From: Lepus europaeus
Lineage: Eukaryota; Chordata; Mammalia; Lagomorpha; Leporidae
Direction: 5' to 3'
Length of the DNA: 64,000 nucleotides
NCBI RefSeq assembly: GCF_033115175.1
Contig: NC_084837.1
Span: 9,810,266 to 9,874,265, forward strand
In this document: positions 58,825-64,000 of the stretch, piece after piece
How positions within the stretch are numbered: the stretch's first letter is position 1
How the letters are laid out: every line of letters begins with the position of its first letter
Position numbers and translations under genes: made by a program
The notes under the pieces: model-generated
Told to the model about the DNA's origin: nothing
What the model saw: only the letters and a program-made list of their open reading frames with translations
Databases searched by the model: none

Positions 58825-59153
58825 TTTAAAGGTTTATTTATTTATTTGAAAGGCAGAGTTACAGAGAGGCAGAGGCAGAGAGAGAGAGAGAGAAAGGTCT
58901 TCCATCCGCTGGTTCACTCCCCACCCAGATGGCTGCAACAGCCGGAGCTGAGCCGATCCAAAGCAAGGAGCCAGGAGCTTCCTCCAAGTCTCCCACATGG
59001 GTGCAGAGGCCCAAGGACTTGGGCCATCTTTTGCTTTCCAGGCCATAGCAGAGAGCTAGATTGAAAGTGGAGCAGCCGGGACTCGAACCAGTGCCCTTAT
59101 GGGATGCCGGCACTGCAGGCGGTGGCTCTACCCGCTACACCACAGCTCCGGCC
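58825..59153 (-). mobile_element. CSINE with TSDs
   Basis: Reverse copy from AAAGGTTTATTTATTTATTT to CCACAGCTCCGGCC. A perfect 14 base duplication CCTCGGTAAATTTT lies at 58810-58823 and 59154-59167. Confidence 0.92.
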
Positions 59154-60147
59154 CCTCGGTAAATTTTAAAGTATGAAGGAGTTTTGAGACCAGGAAACTT
59201 GAGAACCCCTGAAATACAGTGTTCTGCTTGACTTGAAGCGTGTCCTGAGTCTTGCTGGGACCATCTGTCATGCGGCAGTGACGATTCAATGTCCTTGTAA
59301 AAGGCCTGACGGGTTAGTCCCCGCCAAGAGCCCCAGCAGTGCGCGGCACACCGCAGTCGTTCCATCGGTGCCGGCTTTTACTGTCGTCGCCATTTAACAC
59401 GGAAGCAGGACTTGGGAAGAGTCTGCTGGCGTCTGTGGCCGTCCGTGTCGTGTCGTCATGAATCAGAATATTTGAAACTGAGCTTTGCGGTTCTTCCTTG
59501 GAGTTGAGCAGTGGGGTTTTTCTGGGCAGGTGGTCAGGGTGTGAGGCTTGAAGCCCGGTAGATTCCACATAGCTTGAGCTGCCTCTTCAGACGACCTGCT
59601 TCCTGCCCCTCACCCTCAGAGCCAGGGTCCCGCAGACCCTGGTGAGCACAGTCTTGGCGAGCAGGTGGGCACATGTCCCGGGACACCCCACGGAGCTGGC
59701 AATAGGCATCCAGGCACTCGCATCCTAGGCCCGGGACTGAAAGGGGCGTCTCTCAGTCTCTGCAGGCGAAGACTCACTCCCCCTGCACCCTGGGGGCCTC
59801 CAGCAATTCCGATTTGTAACGGGGAGAAGGCTGGGCTGAGGGCTAGGTGACCCTGGGCTGAGTCTCGGTCAGCAGACATCACTGGTCGTGTGACACTGAG
59901 CAGTATAGTGTAAGCTGTGATGCTGAGGAGCGTTATCTGCAAAACAGAAGTGGGAACACCTGCCGTCCCTGGGTTGGGAAAAGGATGAGACGAGACGGCA
60001 GGGAGGGCGTGGTGGGTTTGTGTGCACACGAAGCCCACAGCGAGAACTGCCCGATGAGATCAACCGTTCTCTCCAAAACCCAAAAGCTCCCCTTAAACAC
60101 AGTGCCTTCGTAGCTTTGTTAACATTTTCTTTTTTCTGTCTTTTTAG

Positions 60148-60287
60148 GACAGCCCAGAAACTTGCAGGACCTGTGCCGAATTAAAATTCGACAGTGTATA
60201 GGCCTTCAAAACCTAAAGCTACTTGATGAGCTACCGATTGCCAAGGTCATGAAAGACTACTTAAAACACAAATTCGATGATATCTGA
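60148..60287 (+). CDS. ASB7: ASB7 coding exon 3, SOCS box and stop (residues 273-318)
   Basis: A 140 base coding part too short to appear as an ORF. The acceptor is a long T-rich tract ending TTTTTAG at 60147. The first two bases (GA) complete Arg273. The product reads RQPRNLQDLCRIKIRQCIGL and then LLDELPIAKVMKDYLKHKFD, ending DI before TGA at 60285-60287. This is the SOCS box: the BC box (NLQDLCRIKI, residues 277-286, with Leu278 and Cys282 as the Elongin C contacts) and a Cullin-5 box centred on LPIA (301-304), a variant of the usual LPLP. It confers ligase recruitment. The same exon continues into the 3' UTR. Confidence 0.96.
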
Positions 60288-61690
60288 TACGAAAGAACTG
60301 AGAGAGGTTAGGAGTTCTATTCCAGACACTTAAGAGGCTTTTCGCCTTGCACAAAGTATATCCTATGCAATTTCTGATTTGCTGTAAAAGTCAGAAAGCA
60401 GGTATACACTTTTAGGTTTTCTGTTTGTTTGGTTGGTTGGTTTTCATTGTAGGGGAGGGATTTTTTTATATATATAAACACACTCACAAACACACACAGA
60501 CACCCCCCCACACACATGCTTGAAAGTCTTAATTTGGTTTCTTGGTCCAAGTTTAAGTGGTCCAATCTTTCTATACAATATTGCATTTAGAAAACCCATT
60601 TTCCTTCAATGACACAAGCAGGTTTGGAGTGGCGCATTCACCCTTTCCCCGTTTGTCGTCCCATTGGTGAGCACGGTACTGTCAGCCAGCCGCACACTTG
60701 TGAAAGTTGGGAGGCGCGGCTTCACCCAGGGGGCTCCTGGGTCGTCCTGGAAACTGCCCTGAGAAATTGTAAAGTGATGCTGTCAGCTCATTCATTTCTA
60801 ATGAGCGCAGATTGGCTATTTCACACTGTCCTGTTCCTAATCAATGCAGCTTTCGGGTGACGTGCAGCCAGCACCTCTGCTCTCCTGGTGTGCTCTTGTT
60901 TTTATCTTATTTTTTTTAACAGCTGTTGGACACTACCCTGAGACATTGTGTCTTAAACTTCTGTCTCTGGTCAAATTGTGCTCTAACAAAGATTAACAGG
61001 AAAGAAAACCTCTACAAAGCCAGTGTATTCTGTTCTTCAAACAGTGCCTCCAGTGCAGCACCTTTGCTGGTGTGTTTTATCCATCATCTCACTCGCCCTT
61101 CATTCCACAGCCGGCTCTGACGCCCACAAGGACAGGAGCCACCGCTGTCATTCTCCCTGCAGAGCCCTCGTGTGTCCGTTGCAATTTCCATTTTAAACTT
61201 TGTCTTTTTACTTCACCTTAAGCAGAAAATTTCATATCCTGGTGTTAGAGTATTCCCTAAAAAATAGCCCCCAATATTGTTCAGCCGTTTGGCTTTTCCG
61301 GTTAAATAACTTAGGGTGGTTTCGTGATGGTTTTTTTTTCTCCCCCCTTTCCAATTTAAAAAATACACATCCTCTCCAGCGGGTACACATTTGTAAGTCT
61401 GGCTGATTCCTAGTGGGCGAATTAAACACTGCCCGTCTGCCTGAGTGCAGTGAAGCCCTTGGGGCGAGCGTGCTGCCCTCAGGGTTGGTGGGGCATGCCT
61501 GCAGTGTGAGGGGGGCTAGGCTGAAGTGTGCAGACCCCTAAAGGCCCCCAGCACTGCGTCCCCTGCCTGACACCTCGTCACATCCGATGCAGAAGAACCT
61601 TCTCGCACGTACCAAGATTGTTTGTGCTTTGGGAAACTTCCAGATACTTAACACGCTCTTAATAAAGCTGTTAGGAGACACCTACGGGAC
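60288..61690 (+). other. ASB7: ASB7 3' UTR (minimum extent)
   Basis: Sequence after the ASB7 stop has no splice sites or coding frame that I trust. It includes a TATA/CA-rich stretch at about 60465-60520. It extends at least to the first canonical poly(A) signal at 61661. Sequence further right to about 63.4 kb is AT-rich, nearly free of SINEs and contains two more possible signals, which suggests that a longer 3' UTR isoform is likely. Confidence 0.65.
61661..61666 (+). terminator. ASB7: Candidate poly(A) signal AATAAA (proximal)
   Basis: The first canonical AATAAA downstream of the ASB7 stop, about 1.37 kb after it. The downstream sequence is not notably GU-rich. Confidence 0.45.
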
Positions 61691-62532
61691 AAAGGGCATC
61701 TCCTCACTGCTCCGAATCTCTGGCCTTAAGTCCCGAGGTTGAAAACGGTTTCACTGAGGAGCGACCTCTGGGCTGTTTCCTGCCGCCCAGGGTCCACCCC
61801 TTCCCAGGCTGCAGCATGGCGGCGGCCTCGGAGAACGGGCTGTGCCCATGCCAGGCGACACACAGCTTTCCGAGGAACCCTGGCGGGTGGCACACACTCT
61901 CGCAGGTTCCCGTGTGCAGGTCTCGGGAGCATCCCCACACCCTGGCTGGAGCCAGGGGACAGGAATGGGTCCTCTGATCTACATCTCCCAAAAGTCATCT
62001 CCGTGGAGAGGGTCCCATGTGAAAGTCGTTCCTGCGGCCTACTTCTCTGAGCTGACCCCTGGGCCGGCACCCACACCTCGGCAGCACCAAGGGCACACAC
62101 GCGTGCCCCAAATCAGGTGTGACTTCTTTCTCCCGAAAACCCAAGCCAGGGAGGCGAGGAGGCAGGCCCCTCCCGTGTCCTGTACTCAGCTCTGCCCTTG
62201 TGACGTGCGCCAGGGGCTTCTTCCCACGTGGGTGTGCACTAACTTACTCACTTCATGTTGCAAATGCTTCTCTCTCCCCCAGCCATTCAGAGGTTTCCAA
62301 ACTTAAGCTAGCGTCAGGGAATTCCAAGTGAAAAGATCAGATTAAGGTAAATTCTTCCTTCTGTATTGCTGCTGTGATTCAGAAAAAAAAAAAAAAAAAT
62401 TATGAGAGCTCTTCCTGGAATTGAAAATTTCTATTTAATGAAGAAGTATATAATTCCATTATTTATTGTTTGAGGTTTGATTTATCTGGAAGCTTAAAAA
62501 GAATGTTTTATTTTTGTTGTTGTGTTGTTGTT

Positions 62533-62538
62533 AATAAA
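62533..62538 (+). terminator. ASB7: Candidate poly(A) signal AATAAA (middle)
   Basis: AATAAA followed about 25 bases on by a GT-rich stretch (GGTGTTTACC, then GGTTGGTAACTGGTGGGG). This is the best complete poly(A) site configuration of the three candidates. Confidence 0.45.
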
Positions 62539-63389
62539 ATCCCAATCACACACGGTGTTTACCAGTGACTGAGCATCTTGAGGTTGGTAACTGGTGGGGT
62601 GCAGTGTTGCACCTGCAGGCCCCACCGACAGCGGGCTGGCAGGGAAGCCGTCTGTGGTCATGGAGTGAGTGAGAACCGGCATTTTTCTAAATTAATGGAT
62701 TGGTTTTTCCAGAGTCTTGACTAAAACGTTCAGAATATTATCACACTTGTTACTGATTCCTCGCTGTATTCCTTGGTTTTGTTTTTTTTTTTTTGAAATT
62801 CATTATTTAAGCCTATTACTAAATCTTTATTAAAAAAATATATTTGGCAAGTAGACCAAAGAAACCAGCTCATAAAAGATAATGATTGTTAATGAACTGC
62901 AAACCTCATCTTTTGAAAACAAGGGTGGTTGTTTTTCTTTTTTTTTCTTTTTTTGTAAATATTTGTGTTTATAAATGTACAGCAGAGTAAGAGTTTTGTT
63001 TTTTTTTTTTTTAGATTATTTAATTCCCATATTTCTAAACTATTTACTACAGAGTAACCCATGCTCATTGGCTTGGAGGACTTGACTGTTTGGTTTTTTA
63101 GTTCATTTTCAGTCCTGCTGGGAACAGTGTTTCTGCCAGAGAGTGAGTGTTCTGGTGGCAGGGAGCGCGCACGCCTGGAGTGGGAGGGAGCCTGGCACCG
63201 CCTGTGGGACACGCCCCAGGAGGCCCAGCGCAGTGTAGTCAGCGGTGGCCCTTCCTGCTCCCCACAGACTGTGATTGGGGTGAGGCCCGGTTGCCCACAA
63301 ACTTAGCTTTCATGTAACTCCTAGTGTGTTCTATCACAATGTATTCTGTTCTTCCTTTGTAATGTAAGTTTTGCTTTGGGTCAATTTGA

Positions 63390-63395
63390 ATTAAA
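63390..63395 (+). terminator. ASB7: Candidate poly(A) signal ATTAAA (distal)
   Basis: ATTAAA runs into a 15 base A-tract after TCAATTTGA. It could be the end of the longest ASB7 3' UTR or a simple A-tract. Confidence 0.25.
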
Positions 63396-63442
63396 AAAAA
63401 AAAAAAACTTAAACCTGGTTTAAAATGCATTGGAATCGTGTT

Positions 63443-63880
63443 TTATTTCTGCTCTATCTTAGCAGACAGATATTTCCAGCAGCATTTCAGTTCCAGGTCG
63501 CTGGGAATCGGGTTCAGGATGCGACACAGCCGACAGCACCAGGACTGCTTGGGCCGTATCAGCACCTGCTGGCACACGTGCCACAGCCCATCCAAACACA
63601 GAGGGAGACGCAGGCAGGGAAGGCATAGGTAGTTGACCAGCCGGCAGGAGAAGGCTGCCCCGCGACTCGGGTCTCCCACTTTCTGTGTGAGGTGAGCGCA
63701 GGCTGCAGCGCCCCCTGCAGGTGTCGGGGTGTCGCCCCTGTGACCCTGCTCAGATCTGTCCTGGGCTGGGCTCCGGGGAAGACTGAGCGTGGGACCTGTG
63801 GGATCCAGCGGATCGGCAGGGGGAGCGGAGATCTGAAGAGCGGCCGTGTCCCTGGGACATCTTGAGCCCTCCCTCTCCAC
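63443..63880 (-). other. Unassigned open frame near window end
   Basis: A 145 codon minus-strand frame. Its C-terminal half is rich in Cys, Leu and Trp (LWHVCQQVL, SWCCRLCRIL, KCCWKYLSAK), and its stop TAA overlaps an AATAAA on the same strand. A second overlapping frame, starting at 63990, is also open. I recognise no domain, there are no clear splice sites, and the codon use shows no conviction of coding. It could be part of an unknown transcript converging on ASB7, or chance. Confidence 0.15.
63704..63722 (-). promoter_or_regulatory. CTCF-like motif, reverse
   Basis: CAGCGCCCCCTGCAGGTG, read in reverse as CACCTGCAGGGGGCGCTG, fits the CTCF core with one mismatch. It lies beyond the ASB7 3' end and points toward the forward motif at 44186. 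Confidence 0.45.
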
Positions 63881-64000
63881 CGTGATGTAAGTCGCCTAGC
63901 ATGTTGTTTTCCAGCTAGCTGTTGGATCAGGGCGCGGCAGGTATGGGCGATGAAGAGAATGGACTTGGTCGTCTGCCTGTGTGTGTGCAACTCCGCGCAG

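Larger units (their letters stand above)
46233..60147 (+). other. ASB7: ASB7 intron between coding exons 2 and 3
   Basis: A 13.9 kb GC-rich intron. Identified contents are minisatellites at 49958-50360 and 51142-51835, a MIR near 55230-55435 and SINEs at 55545, 56179, 57905 and 58825. The stretches 46240-49950, 51840-55200, 56520-57890 and 59170-60140 contain no feature I can support. Their numerous open frames are short and lack coding character. Confidence 0.85.
22860..61690 (+). other. ASB7: ASB7 gene span (inferred limits)
   Basis: The gene runs from the CpG island to a poly(A) site in the right part of the window. Only the three coding exons are certain. The left limit is inferred from the island and CCAAT boxes. 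The right limit uses the first canonical AATAAA after the stop (61661), and later signals could extend it to 62533 or 63390. Introns between coding exons are about 13.4 kb (32266-45626) and 13.9 kb (46233-60147). The 5' UTR probably contains several exons spread over 9 kb. Confidence 0.7.
61691..64000. other. Region downstream of ASB7
   Basis: Likely long 3' UTR and flank. It includes T- and A-rich stretches (62380-63020) and two further poly(A) signal candidates. Past 63420 the sequence becomes GC-richer, with a minus-strand open frame (63443-63880) and a CTCF-like motif (63704-63722). I cannot assign a gene here. Confidence 0.5.

Overview
The window is mammalian nuclear DNA, almost certainly from a leporid (rabbit or hare). 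About thirty copies of the lagomorph tRNA-derived C-repeat SINE (CSINE) occur in both orientations, some nearly intact with clean target-site duplications. Old MIR, L1 and DNA-transposon remnants, spliced genes with GT/AG introns and a CpG-island promoter fit this. There is no bacterial, phage, CRISPR or organellar sequence.

Two protein genes are supported, arranged head to head. LINS1 (lines homolog 1) lies on the minus strand. Its first coding exon (4851-5249) and four further coding exons (4663-4752, 3722-3863, 2684-3274, 409-571) are present. They give about 461 uninterrupted codons, and the gene runs off the left edge before its C-terminal part. ASB7 (ankyrin repeat and SOCS box 7) lies on the plus strand and its coding sequence is complete in three exons (32055-32265, 45627-46232, 60148-60287). 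These sum to 957 bases, or 318 residues plus a stop, and all splice phases close.

The genes share a GC-rich CpG island at about 21.4-23.9 kb with inverted CCAAT boxes. LINS1 is probably transcribed leftward from about 22.7 kb (candidate first-exon donor at 22649) and ASB7 rightward from about 23 kb. Several candidate ASB7 5' untranslated exons (donors after 23527, 23655, 24476 and 26271) precede the first coding exon. The ASB7 3' untranslated region begins at 60288; candidate poly(A) signals are at 61661, 62533 and 63390.

The rest is intron or flank. From left to right: LINS1 introns with SINEs (0.6-22.6 kb), containing a DNA transposon, a retrocopy inserted into a MIR, a perfect 3 x 101 bp tandem repeat, an L1 fragment and an SINE-split DNA transposon; the island with a promoter minisatellite (21.9-22.2 kb); ASB7 5' introns with small tandem duplications (24.5-32 kb); a SINE- and L1-rich intron (32.3-45.6 kb); and a GC-rich intron with 44 bp and 79 bp minisatellites side by side (49.96-51.84 kb).

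The two proteins are not known to act together. ASB7 is a substrate receptor for a Cullin-5 ubiquitin ligase. LINS1 is the homolog of Drosophila Lines, and its human loss causes recessive intellectual disability. No new biological system is visible. The points most worth checking are the minisatellite in the shared promoter, the splice-site tandem duplication in LINS1, the retrocopy, the minisatellite pair and a convergent pair of CTCF-like motifs flanking the 3' half of ASB7.
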